From NCBI RefSeq assembly GCF_030269485.1, contig NZ_BSTL01000023.1, positions 101,682 to 165,681 on the forward strand: a stretch of 64,000 nucleotides of DNA. The letters run 5' to 3'. The stretch comes from Actinoplanes sp. NBRC 103695. GTDB lineage: Bacteria > Actinomycetota > Actinomycetes > Mycobacteriales > Micromonosporaceae. Position numbers and translations under genes: made by a program. Position 1 is the first letter of the stretch; every line of letters begins with the position of its first letter. Under the pieces are notes generated by a model. The model did not search any database, was not told the origin of the DNA, and worked only from the letters and a program-made list of their open reading frames with translations. This document shows, piece after piece, positions 40,414 to 49,020 of the stretch.

Positions 40414-43008
40414 GTGCCATCGACCCGTTTCGTCGTCGTGCCGGGCGCCTCCGCGTTTGTGCTGCTGGCCGGCGTCGCCGGGCTGATCGCCCCGCTGCCC
40501 GCGCTGGCTCTCGGCGTCGGCGTCACCGCACTGTGGGCGTTCGGCCTCCTGGGCTGGACCTCGTTCCAGATGCACCGGGCGGCCGGCGGGGTCTTCGCCG
40601 AGTGCCGGGGCGCCGGGTTCGTCGCGCTGGGTGCGGTCTGCGCCGGGCTCACCGCCGCCGCGCCCCTGGTGATCAGCGGGCGCGTCACGATCTTCGTCAC
40701 GGTCGGTCAGGGTCTGAGCGCGCTGTTCTTCATCCTCGGGTCGATGCTGCTGCCCGGCGAGTCGGCCTCGATGCCGGTCCGGTTGCGGCGCGCCTTCGAC
40801 GGGCTGGGCCTGGGCATCAGCCTGGCCTTCGCGGCCTGGCTGATCACCCCGATGCACGACTCGACACCGACCGAGCTCGGGTCGACGCTGTGCTCGGCGG
40901 CCGGTGTCGCGATCGTCGCGGTGTCGGTGGTGCGGGCGAAGCCGTACCGGAAAGCGATCTTGATCTGTGGCTCGGGGGCGGTCGTCGCGCAGATCGGCAT
41001 GTGTGTCGTCGCCAACCTGCTCTCCTTCGGACACCTCGGGCCGCTGGTGCCGCTGTTCGCGCTGCCGGTGATCGGCGGGCTGGGGCTGGTCGCCTACGGC
41101 GGCTCCGGGCGCAGCACGACCCCGCCGGCGTACGGCGACTCCCGCGAGCCCGACCAGTACCTGACCGGCTACCCGCTGCTGGCCGTGCCCGCCGCGATCG
41201 GCGTGGTGGCCGCGATCGTCCACCTGCTGACCGTCGGCACCTTCGACCCGGTGGCGATCGGGCTCGGCCTCACCATGGTCGGCATCCTGAGCCTCCGTGA
41301 GCTGCTCGTGGTCCGCGACATCCGGCGGTACGCGGGCCAGCTCAAGACGAAGGAGGCGCACTTCCGTTCGCTGGTCGCCGGCGCCACCGACCTGACCCTG
41401 GTGCTCGACGAGGACCTGTTGGTGACCTGGCAGTCGCCGGCCGCCGCCCGGCTGTTCGGGCTGGCCGAGCACGAGGTGGTGGGCCGCAACTTCCGGGCGC
41501 TGATCCACCCCGACGACGTGGCCGAGGCGCAGTCGGTGATCCGTTCGGTGCTGGAGGGCGAGCATGCGGACGGGCCGCCCGCCCTGATCGCCGCGCGGCT
41601 CAAGGACGGCCACCAGATCTGGCGGGACACCGAGTCCACGGTGTCCGATCAGCGGTCCGTGCCCGAGGTGGCCGCGCTGGTGGTGCACGTCCGGGACGTC
41701 GGCGAGCGGCGGCAGCTGGAGCGCAAGCTGCACCGGATGTCGTACACCGACCAGCTCACCGGCCTGGCCAACCGCCGCGCTCTGATGCGTGACCTGCTCG
41801 AGTACCGCCGCCGCCCGGGCCAGCAGGGCACCCTGCTGGTGATCGACCTGCACGGACTGGCCGAGATCAACGACTCGAAGGGCCGGGCGACCGGCGACGC
41901 GGTGCTGATCGAGGTGGGCCGCCGGATCCGCGGCCTGCTCGGCGACGAGGACATGGCCGCGCGGCTGGGCGGCGACGAGTTCGCGGTGCTGACCGCGGAC
42001 GGCGCGGTTCTGGCGTACGCCCTGGCCACCCGCATCGTGACCCTGCTGGTGGAGCCCTACCAGCTGCCTGGCGCGATCGTCGACCTGCACACCAGCGTCG
42101 GCCTGGCCGAACTGACCGGCGGCAAGGACTCCGACGAGGTGATGCGGCACGCCGACCTGGCCCGCAGCCGCGCACGCCAGCTGGGCCGGGACCGGGTCGA
42201 GTGGTACGACACCGACGTCGAGGACCAGCTGCACCGGCGGATGGACCTGGAACAGCAGCTGCTCGACGCCGCCGACAACGGCGAGCTCGACCTCGTCTAC
42301 CAGCCGGTGGTCAGCCTCAAGGACCGGCTGCCGGTGGGCGTCGAGGCGCTGCTGCGCTGGCGGCACCCGAAGCTGGGCACGATCATGCCGGCCGAGCTGC
42401 TGCCGATCGCGCGGGCCGTGGGCATCTCCGCCGACCTCGACGAGTGGGTGCTGGACACCGCCTGTCACCAGCTGGACACCTGGTCGACCGGGGACACCGA
42501 CTTCTGGCTGTCGATCAACGTCTCGCCCAAGGAACTGCTCACCGGTTTCACCGGGCGGGTCGAGACGATCCTGCGCCGCCACAAGCTGCCGCCGGAGCGG
42601 CTGGTGGTCGAGGTGGCGGAGACGTGGATCGCCGAGGACGTCCCGGCGATCGTGGCGGCTCTGGCCGGGCTTCGCAAGCTGGGCGTACGCGCGGCGCTGG
42701 ACGACTTCGGCGCCGGTCACGCGTCGTTGTCCCACCTCCGGCGCCTCCCGGTCGACGTGCTGAAACTGGACCGTGTCCTGGTCAACACGCCGACCGAGGC
42801 GAACAGCGCGGCGGTCCTGGGCGTCGTGGTCAGTCTGGGCAAGCGGCTCGGCCTGGAGATCGTCGCCAAGGGACTGGAGTCCGACGAGGAGATCACCCGC
42901 GCCCGGGAGGCCGGATGCCTGTACGGCCAGGGGTTCGCCCTGGCCCGCCCGGCGCCCGCGGAGCGCATCGAGGCGTACCTGGAATCACACCGGGCCTCAC
43001 AAACCTAG
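40414..43008 (+). CDS. membrane PAS-GGDEF-EAL protein with altered EAL site
   Basis: An 864-residue protein: about eight or nine N-terminal membrane helices (residues ~5-300), a PAS domain (LVAGATDLTLVLDEDLLVTW, WQSPAAARLFGL), a GGDEF domain with RLGGDEFAVL, and an EAL domain with VEALLRW, NVSPKEL, DDFGAGHASL and KLDR. In place of the usual AEGVE motif it has AKGLES: Lys replaces a conserved catalytic Glu, so phosphodiesterase activity may be lost. The GGDEF motif is intact, but the preceding loop (LHGLAEINDSKG) is unusual. The GTG at 40414 has GGAG 10 nt upstream; TTG at 40354 is possible. It overlaps the convergent permease gene by 12 nt. Confidence 0.88.
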   Translation: MPSTRFVVVPGASAFVLLAGVAGLIAPLPALALGVGVTALWAFGLLGWTSFQMHRAAGGVFAECRGAGFVALGAVCAGLTAAAPLVISGRVTIFVTVGQGLSALFFILGSMLLPGESASMPVRLRRAFDGLGLGISLAFAAWLITPMHDSTPTELGSTLCSAAGVAIVAVSVVRAKPYRKAILICGSGAVVAQIGMCVVANLLSFGHLGPLVPLFALPVIGGLGLVAYGGSGRSTTPPAYGDSREPDQYLTGYPLLAVPAAIGVVAAIVHLLTVGTFDPVAIGLGLTMVGILSLRELLVVRDIRRYAGQLKTKEAHFRSLVAGATDLTLVLDEDLLVTWQSPAAARLFGLAEHEVVGRNFRALIHPDDVAEAQSVIRSVLEGEHADGPPALIAARLKDGHQIWRDTESTVSDQRSVPEVAALVVHVRDVGERRQLERKLHRMSYTDQLTGLANRRALMRDLLEYRRRPGQQGTLLVIDLHGLAEINDSKGRATGDAVLIEVGRRIRGLLGDEDMAARLGGDEFAVLTADGAVLAYALATRIVTLLVEPYQLPGAIVDLHTSVGLAELTGGKDSDEVMRHADLARSRARQLGRDRVEWYDTDVEDQLHRRMDLEQQLLDAADNGELDLVYQPVVSLKDRLPVGVEALLRWRHPKLGTIMPAELLPIARAVGISADLDEWVLDTACHQLDTWSTGDTDFWLSINVSPKELLTGFTGRVETILRRHKLPPERLVVEVAETWIAEDVPAIVAALAGLRKLGVRAALDDFGAGHASLSHLRRLPVDVLKLDRVLVNTPTEANSAAVLGVVVSLGKRLGLEIVAKGLESDEEITRAREAGCLYGQGFALARPAPAERIEAYLESHRASQT

Positions 43009-44157
43009 GGCTTCGGTGGGCGGGAGGCCGGCGGCGCGCATCGCCGGGTAGCCGCCCGCGAGGACACCGACCACCACGGAACCGGCGATCGCGGCGCCCA
43101 TCATGGTCAGTGGCACGATCGGCGGCCAGGCCTGGTGTACCGCGTACGCGACGGTGGCCGCCGCACCCAGTGCCGTGCCCGCCACCGCGCCGAGCATCGA
43201 CAGCGCCACCGACTCGGCGAGGAACTGGGCGCGGATCTGCCCGCGGTGCGCGCCCAGGGCCCGCCGCAGACCGATCTCCCGGCGTCGTTCGAGCACCGAG
43301 ATCACCATCGTGTTCGCCACCCCGATCGCGCCGACCAGCAGCGCCACCCCGGCCAGTCCGAGGAACAGCGCGGAGAACGTCGTCTCGGTGGCCCGTTTCG
43401 CCGCCAGCGCGTCGGACGGGCGGCTCACCCGGACCAGGCCCGGCGTACGCGGATGGATCGTCGCCGCCAGCACCGCGCGGACGTCCTCCACCGCCTGGTC
43501 GTCCGCCTGGACATAGAGGACGGTCGGGTGGCCGTCGAAGCGCAGCAGGTCCCGGGCGGCGTCCCAGCCGACCAGCGCCGCGCGGTCGATCTCCGGCGCC
43601 AGCGGGATCGGCCGGAGCACGCCGATCACCGCGAACCGCCGCCCCGCGATCACCACCAGCTCATGGTGGGAGACCGTCGTGATCCCCAGCCGGCTCGCCG
43701 CCTCGGCGCCCAGCACGACGGTGGGGAACTTCTCCGTGGCGCGGTCGAGGAACCGGCCCGAGCCGACGCGTCCGCCCAGCACGTCCAGCAGGTCCGGCCG
43801 CGCGGCCAGGACCGCGGTGCCGGGCGATGCGCCGCTGCGGGTGGTGCGGCTGATCGGCTGGTGGGTGTTGGCGACCGCGGTGGCGGCGCTGACCGGGCCG
43901 ATCCGCCGGACCATCGCGACCGACTCCGCCGGGAGCAGCACCGGCGGCTGCTGGTCGGGCATCGCGGTGGCCTGCAACAGACCGGTGCCCAGCTTGTCCA
44001 TCTCGGCCAGCAGCGCGGCCCGGCTCGACGCGGGCACGCCGGTGACGACGACCATTGTGGCGACGCCGATCGCGATGCCCAGGGCCGAGAGCGCCGCGCG
44101 CGCCTTCCGGGTACGCAGCCCGACCAGTCCCACCGACAGCAGATCGAGCGGGCTCAC
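42997..44157 (-). CDS. MacB/FtsX-type ABC transporter permease
   Basis: A 386-residue permease: one N-terminal helix (ALSALGIAIGVATMVVVTG), a ~200-residue extracytoplasmic MacB-like domain, and three C-terminal helices with the FtsX core GVALLVGAIGVANTMVISVL, then ERRREIGLRRALGA. It couples to the ATPase encoded just before it; MacB-like machines move substrates off or across the membrane by long-range signalling. The GTG at 44157 overlaps the ATPase stop as GTGA. Confidence 0.88.
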   Translation of the reverse strand: MSPLDLLSVGLVGLRTRKARAALSALGIAIGVATMVVVTGVPASSRAALLAEMDKLGTGLLQATAMPDQQPPVLLPAESVAMVRRIGPVSAATAVANTHQPISRTTRSGASPGTAVLAARPDLLDVLGGRVGSGRFLDRATEKFPTVVLGAEAASRLGITTVSHHELVVIAGRRFAVIGVLRPIPLAPEIDRAALVGWDAARDLLRFDGHPTVLYVQADDQAVEDVRAVLAATIHPRTPGLVRVSRPSDALAAKRATETTFSALFLGLAGVALLVGAIGVANTMVISVLERRREIGLRRALGAHRGQIRAQFLAESVALSMLGAVAGTALGAAATVAYAVHQAWPPIVPLTMMGAAIAGSVVVGVLAGGYPAMRAAGLPPTEALGL

Positions 44158-44828
44158 GACGCGGTGTCCCGCACGATGCGCCCGTCGTGCAGCTCGACCC
44201 GGCGCGGCAGGGCGGCGGCGATCTCCCGGTCGTGCGTGATCACCGCGATCGTGGCCCCCTCATGGTTCAGCGTCGTCAGCAGCTCCATCACGGCCTGCCC
44301 GGTACGGCTGTCCAGCGCACCGGTCGGCTCGTCGGCCAGCACCAGCGCCGGGCCGTTGACCAGCGCGCGGGCGATCGCGACCCGCTGTTTCTCGCCGCCG
44401 GACAGCTGCCGCGGCAGGTGGGCGAGCCGATGACCGAGGCCGACCCGGCCGAGCGCCTCGACGGCTCGGGCCCGCCGGTGCCGTCGCGCGACGCCCGCGT
44501 AGAACAGGCCGGTCGCCACGTTCTCCACCGCGGTCAGCCCGTCGATCAGGTGGAACTGCTGGAAGACGAAGCCCAGCCGGCGGCCGCGGAGCCGGGACAG
44601 GCGGCGGTCGCGGAGGCGAGCCACGTCCTCGCCGGCCAGCTCGACCGTTCCCTCGGTGGGCCGGTCCAGGGTGCCCATCACGTGCAGCAGCGTCGACTTG
44701 CCGGAACCGGACGGGCCGACGATGGCGAGCAGTTCGCCCGGTTCGATGCGCAGCGACACCCGGTCCAGCGCGGTGACGCCGCCGGCGTACCGCATGCTCA
44801 CGTCCCGGACCGCCAGCACCGCGGTCAT
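44154..44828 (-). CDS. MacB/LolD-type ABC transporter ATP-binding protein
   Basis: A 224-residue ATPase: Walker A VGPSGSGKST, Q-loop VFQQFHLI, signature LSGGEKQRVAIARAL, Walker B LVLADEPTGALD and switch His in VITHDRE. The sequence is of the LolD/MacB type that works with FtsX-like permeases. It overlaps the genes on both sides (GTGA with the permease, ATGA with the adaptor), so the three are strictly coupled. Confidence 0.92.
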   Translation of the reverse strand: MTAVLAVRDVSMRYAGGVTALDRVSLRIEPGELLAIVGPSGSGKSTLLHVMGTLDRPTEGTVELAGEDVARLRDRRLSRLRGRRLGFVFQQFHLIDGLTAVENVATGLFYAGVARRHRRARAVEALGRVGLGHRLAHLPRQLSGGEKQRVAIARALVNGPALVLADEPTGALDSRTGQAVMELLTTLNHEGATIAVITHDREIAAALPRRVELHDGRIVRDTAS

Positions 44829-45880
44829 GAGGTCGTCACCACGGTCATGCCCTCGTCGAGGCCGTCGCCGCTGACCTCGACCCGGCCGTCGGCGAAGAGG
44901 CCGGTCTCGACCGGGACCAGGCCGCCGTCCGGGCGTTGCACGGCATACCCGCCCTCCAGCACCGCGAGCAGCGCGCCGACCGGCACGATCAGGACGTCCG
45001 CCCGGGTCTGCCCGGCCAGGTCGACCTGCACCGGCGCGGCGTCCAGGCGCTCCGCCTTCTTCGCGTCGTCGAGGGTCACGGTGACCGCGGTCCGGGGCGG
45101 GCCGTCGCCGTCGTCGGGTGTCTGGGCGACGGTGCCGACCCGGGTGACCTTCGCGGGCGCCCGGGCGCCGTCCGGCAGGGTCACCGTGACCCGGTCGCCG
45201 CGCTTCACCGACCCCGTGTTGGCCGCGTCGAGCTGGACGGTCACCACCTTGGCGGTGCCGGTGACCGACATCAGGTCGGCGGAGACCTCGGCGCCCACCG
45301 CGGCGGCCAGTGCGGCCACGCGGACCTTCCCGCGCTGGATCGCGACGTCGCCGGGCGCGAGCTTTCCGGTCGGTGTCAGACCGGCCGTGCGCTGCCAGCG
45401 TTTGACGGCGTCGATCAAAGACGCGGTCAGGACGCCCGCGCCGTCTCCCGCGTACGGCTGGTCGCCGGTCCGGTAGCCCAGGGCGCGGAGGTTGTCCACG
45501 ATGACGCGCACGTCCCGGCCGGTCAGGTCCGCCCGGTCCAGTGGCCGGAACAGCGGGGTCGTGCCGTAGAACAGCGGCACCGGGCGGTCGTCGCGGCGGT
45601 ACAGCGGCTGACCGCGCTTCACCACCGCGCCGGGCGAGGGCAGCCAGGTCACCGTTCCCGTACCAGCGCCCTTGATCGTCGCGCTGCTGCCGTAGCCGAG
45701 GTCGCCGGAGACCGTGCGGACGTCGGACAGGTCGCCGCGCTCGACCGTCACCGTGGCGGCGGGCGGTCCCTCCGGCTCGGCCTTCGCCGTGACCCGGGGC
45801 GGCAGGAACCGCCAGCCCGCCACGGCCAGCCCGGCCAGCACCAGGACGACGACGGCGAGCAGGCTAGCCCTTCTTGCCAT
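44825..45880 (-). CDS. HlyD-like efflux adaptor with peptidoglycan-binding module
   Basis: A 351-residue protein: one N-terminal membrane helix (LLAVVVLVLAGLAVAGW), adaptor beta domains (ATVTVERGDLSDVRTVSGDL) and an inserted PG_binding_1-like segment (VRVIVDNLRALGY, SLIDAVKRWQRTAGLTPTG). C-terminal beta-barrel strands follow. Such adaptors link MacB-type ABC transporters to the cell wall in actinobacteria. The ATG at 45880 overlaps the lipoprotein gene by 17 nt. Confidence 0.85.
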   Translation of the reverse strand: MARRASLLAVVVLVLAGLAVAGWRFLPPRVTAKAEPEGPPAATVTVERGDLSDVRTVSGDLGYGSSATIKGAGTGTVTWLPSPGAVVKRGQPLYRRDDRPVPLFYGTTPLFRPLDRADLTGRDVRVIVDNLRALGYRTGDQPYAGDGAGVLTASLIDAVKRWQRTAGLTPTGKLAPGDVAIQRGKVRVAALAAAVGAEVSADLMSVTGTAKVVTVQLDAANTGSVKRGDRVTVTLPDGARAPAKVTRVGTVAQTPDDGDGPPRTAVTVTLDDAKKAERLDAAPVQVDLAGQTRADVLIVPVGALLAVLEGGYAVQRPDGGLVPVETGLFADGRVEVSGDGLDEGMTVVTTS

Positions 45881-46409
45881 TGAACGACCGCACCTCGCAC
45901 TGCTCGGTGACCGCCTCGGCGTTCGGGAACTCGCCCCACTTCGGGCCGGGCGACCAGCCGTCCGCGCCCTTGTTCACGTCGTCACCGTGGTCCTTGAGGC
46001 ACTGCCAGAACTTGTCGTTGTCCTCCTCGTAATATGGGTTCGTCGCCGCCGCCTTCTCCGGCGCCTGCTGCGGCAGCATGTTGTCGCACGCCTTTTTGAT
46101 CTTGGGCGTGTCGGACTGGATCTTGCTCTCCGCGCCGGCCCACATCCAGGTGCCGTCGGCCTGCTGCGTCATCGGCACGCCGTTGTCGTGCAGGCACTTC
46201 AGGTAGACGCTGAACAGCGCCTCCTCCTCCGCGTTGGTCATGTCGACGCGGATCACCGGCGGGCCGTTCGCCGCCGATGGTGACGGGGCCGCCGCCTCGC
46301 TCTTGAAGGACGCCACCTTCGGCGGCTCCTTCTCGGCGGTGGACGCGCAAGCGGTCAGGGCGCACGCGACGGAGGCGAGCAGGGCGGTCATCCGTACCGG
46401 AATGGGCAT
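45864..46409 (-). CDS. secreted lipoprotein with four-Cys helical domain, unknown function
   Basis: A 181-residue protein with a lipoprotein signal (LLASVACALTAC) and a soluble domain with conserved-looking cysteines in YLKCLHDNG, KKACDNM, FWQCLKDHG and TEQCEVR, probably two disulfides. I know similar proteins next to HlyD/MacB modules in actinobacteria but not their role; a substrate-receptor or chaperone role is plausible. A second ATG at 46391 is possible. It is the first gene of the leftward four-gene transport operon, divergent from the two-component pair. Confidence 0.75.
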   Translation of the reverse strand: MPIPVRMTALLASVACALTACASTAEKEPPKVASFKSEAAAPSPSAANGPPVIRVDMTNAEEEALFSVYLKCLHDNGVPMTQQADGTWMWAGAESKIQSDTPKIKKACDNMLPQQAPEKAAATNPYYEEDNDKFWQCLKDHGDDVNKGADGWSPGPKWGEFPNAEAVTEQCEVRSFNGKKG

Positions 46410-46511
46410 GGCCGGAGAGTCTGGAGCGCCGCCTTCAAACCGCCGTCAGGCGAATGTATCGACGTTGTCAGAATTTCCGGCGCACGCGCGTGAGCTGCCT
46501 ATAGTCGGGCG

Positions 46512-47195
46512 GTGCGAACCCGGGTGCTGATCGCCGAGGACGACGCCCGCCAAGCCGAGGGCGTACGCCGCTACCTGGTGGCCGAGGGCTACGAGGCGGG
46601 CGTGGTGCCGGACGGTCGCGCGGCCATCGACGCGGTCCGCCGCGACCGCCCCGACCTGCTGATCCTCGACCTGATGATGCCGAAGGTCGACGGCCTCGAC
46701 GTGTGCCGCGTGCTGCGCGCCGAGCACGACCTGCCGATCCTCATGCTGACCGCCCGCTCCGGCGAGGACGACCTGCTGCTCGGGCTCGACCTCGGCGCGG
46801 ACGACTACCTGACCAAGCCGTACAGCCCACGCGAGCTGATGGCCCGGGTGCGTGCCCTGCTGCGCCGAACCGTCCGGGTCTCGCACGACGACACGTTCAC
46901 GGTCGGTGACCTGACGGTCGACCCGGTGCGGCGCGAGGTGCGTCTCCACGACCAGCCCATTTCGTGTACGCGCGGCGAGTTCGAGGTCATCGCCACGCTC
47001 GCCGCCGAGCCGGGACGCGTCTTCACCCGCCGCCAGCTGCTGCAGCGCACCCGGGGCTGGGAGAGCTACCCGACCGACCGGACCATCGACATGCACGTGC
47101 TCAACCTGCGCCGCAAGATCGAGGCCGACCCCGCCCGGCCGCAGCACCTGATCACCGTGCACGGCGTCGGATACAAGCTGGCCACCGACCGATGA
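46512..47195 (+). CDS. OmpR-family response regulator
   Basis: A 227-residue regulator: receiver domain with acidic pocket IAEDDARQ, phosphoacceptor Asp in LLILDLMMPKVDG, Thr in MLTARSGEDD and Lys in YLTKPYSPREL; then a winged-helix output domain (CTRGEFEVIATLAAEPGRVF, DRTIDMHVLNLRRKI). TATAGT lies 6 nt before the GTG, so it is probably leaderless. It is coupled to the kinase by an ATGA overlap and is divergent from the efflux module, its likely target. Confidence 0.92.
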   Translation: MRTRVLIAEDDARQAEGVRRYLVAEGYEAGVVPDGRAAIDAVRRDRPDLLILDLMMPKVDGLDVCRVLRAEHDLPILMLTARSGEDDLLLGLDLGADDYLTKPYSPRELMARVRALLRRTVRVSHDDTFTVGDLTVDPVRREVRLHDQPISCTRGEFEVIATLAAEPGRVFTRRQLLQRTRGWESYPTDRTIDMHVLNLRRKIEADPARPQHLITVHGVGYKLATDR

Positions 47196-48898
47196 GGGTG
47201 TCGCTGCGGCACAGCCTGGTCACGCGGCTGCTCGCCACGTCACTGCTGATCGCGCTGGGCGCCGTGGCCGCGACCGCCTGGCTGGCCGTACGCACCACCA
47301 GCCAGGCCATCCGGCAGGAGCAGGGGCAGTCGCTCGCCGACGGGAGCCGGATCTACGACGGGCTGCTGGCGTACGCGGCGACGCACAAGGACTGGACCGG
47401 CGTCGAGCAGACGCTCGCCTCGCTGGTCGCCGGGACCGGCCGCCGGGCGACGCTGACTGACCTGACCGGGCGCCGGATCGCCGGAGACGCCGGGATACCG
47501 ACCGAGCGGCCGGCGGCGGTGGTGGATCCGCTCCACGACAAGATCGACCCGCGCATCGCCGGGCCGTACCGGCTCTCCTCCACCGAGCGGCAGGCCTCCC
47601 GCAAGATCGCCAGCGACCGGGCGAGCTGCCTCGAGGACTACGGCATCGCCGCCCTGCTCACGGTCACGCCGACCGGCCGGACCGTGGTGACCGCCACCGG
47701 CGACGTCGACGGCGGTTACCGGTACCTGTGCCTGACCAAGCCGGAGGACGGGCCGATGCCCACCGAGAGACGGGCACTGGAGCAGCTCGAGAAGGCGGTC
47801 AACGAATGCGTGAACCGGCCGGGCGGCCGGGCGGTCGTCTATCTCGGCCTCGACTTCACCTACCGGGTCAAGGGCGACGCCCCTCGGGTAGGCGACTGCG
47901 TGGACGCCGCCCGCCGCGAGCAACTACGGCCGTACGTGGCGCCCGCCGCCCGCCTCTACCTCGACGGCCCCGCGGCCTCCGTCGACGGCGGCCCGTTCGA
48001 CCTGTCCGGCCGCAACCTCGGCTACGTCGCCGGCGCCACCGGCCTGGTGCTGCTGCTCGTCATCGTGGTCACGGTCGCTGCCGGACGCCGGCTGGTCCGC
48101 CCCCTGCGCGAGCTCACCGCCGCCGCCCAGCGCCCGCTCGACCTGGACTCGCCGGTGCCGGTGGCCCGCGACGACGAGATCGGCCGCCTGGCCGCCGCTT
48201 TCAACGACCTGGCCGCCCGCCGCCAGGCCGGCGAACGCCAGCGCCGCGCCATGGTCAGCGACGTCGCCCACGAGCTGCGGACGCCGCTGACCAACATGCG
48301 GATCTGGCTGGAGGCCGCCCAGGACGGCCTGGCCCCGCTCGACCCCGAGCTGCTCGACCTGCTGACCGAGGAGGCGGTCCTGCTCCAGCACGTCATCGAC
48401 GATCTGCGCGACCTGGCCGCCGCGGAAGCCGGCGACCTTCGGCTGAACCTCTCCGACGTCTACGTGGACGACCTGCTGCGCCAGGTGGTCGAGGCCCACC
48501 GGGGCGCCGCCGAGCGCGGGGGTGTGCGGCTGACCCTCTCCGGAACCGACCCGCGGGCCGTGCTGGATCCGGTGCGCCTGCGCCAGCTGGTGGGCAACCT
48601 GGTCTCCAACGCCGTACGCCACACCCCACCCGGGGGCACGGTCACCCTGACGTCCGGTGTCGTTCCCGGCGCGCTGGTGATCTCGGTGGCCGACACCGGC
48701 GCCGGGATCCCGCCGGAGGACCTGCCGCACGTGTTCGACCGGTTCTGGCGGGCCGACAAGGCGCGCAGCCGCGCCACCGGGGGGAGTGGGCTCGGGCTGG
48801 CCATCGCCCGGAACCTGGCCCAGGCGCACGCCGGCGACCTGACCGCCACCAGCGTCGCGGGCGAGGGCAGCACCTTCACGGTCCGTCTTCCACACTGA
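47192..48898 (+). CDS. sensor histidine kinase with cysteine-rich extracytoplasmic domain
   Basis: A 568-residue kinase: two membrane helices (residues ~11-32 and ~275-297), an extracytoplasmic sensor of ~240 residues between them with four Cys (ASCLEDYG, YLCLTKP, NECVNR, GDCVDAA), a HAMP segment, an H-box VSDVAHELRTPLTN, and ATPase boxes NLVSNAVRHTP, DTGAGIPPEDL and GGSGLGLAIA. The four cysteines suggest disulfides in the sensor. It probably reports envelope stress to the regulator encoded before it and controls the divergent lipoprotein/adaptor/ABC operon. Confidence 0.92.
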   Translation: MRVSLRHSLVTRLLATSLLIALGAVAATAWLAVRTTSQAIRQEQGQSLADGSRIYDGLLAYAATHKDWTGVEQTLASLVAGTGRRATLTDLTGRRIAGDAGIPTERPAAVVDPLHDKIDPRIAGPYRLSSTERQASRKIASDRASCLEDYGIAALLTVTPTGRTVVTATGDVDGGYRYLCLTKPEDGPMPTERRALEQLEKAVNECVNRPGGRAVVYLGLDFTYRVKGDAPRVGDCVDAARREQLRPYVAPAARLYLDGPAASVDGGPFDLSGRNLGYVAGATGLVLLLVIVVTVAAGRRLVRPLRELTAAAQRPLDLDSPVPVARDDEIGRLAAAFNDLAARRQAGERQRRAMVSDVAHELRTPLTNMRIWLEAAQDGLAPLDPELLDLLTEEAVLLQHVIDDLRDLAAAEAGDLRLNLSDVYVDDLLRQVVEAHRGAAERGGVRLTLSGTDPRAVLDPVRLRQLVGNLVSNAVRHTPPGGTVTLTSGVVPGALVISVADTGAGIPPEDLPHVFDRFWRADKARSRATGGSGLGLAIARNLAQAHAGDLTATSVAGEGSTFTVRLPH

Positions 48899-48962
48899 GC
48901 GCCGCCTGTGGACAATTGGGCCGGAGGTCGAATTCGTGCGCTACATTCCCGGCCCACCCACA

Positions 48963-48989
48963 GGGGTGGGGGTGGCGGCGGGGGCCGCG
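48963..48989. repeat. 27-bp GC-rich intergenic repeat, copy B
   Basis: An exact reverse-complement match to 7496-7522, located between the convergent kinase and LacI genes. Both copies have a GATC-containing AT-richer segment 8-18 bp away on the same side, which hints that the shared unit is longer and degenerate. Confidence 0.5.
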
Positions 48990-49020
48990 CCGAAACGATT
49001 TTGATCTTGCGAAGCGACCG

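Noticed and set aside
40336..42735. 799-codon - strand frame opposite the PAS-GGDEF-EAL gene
   Set aside because: It has no domain and is a mirror of a well-supported gene.
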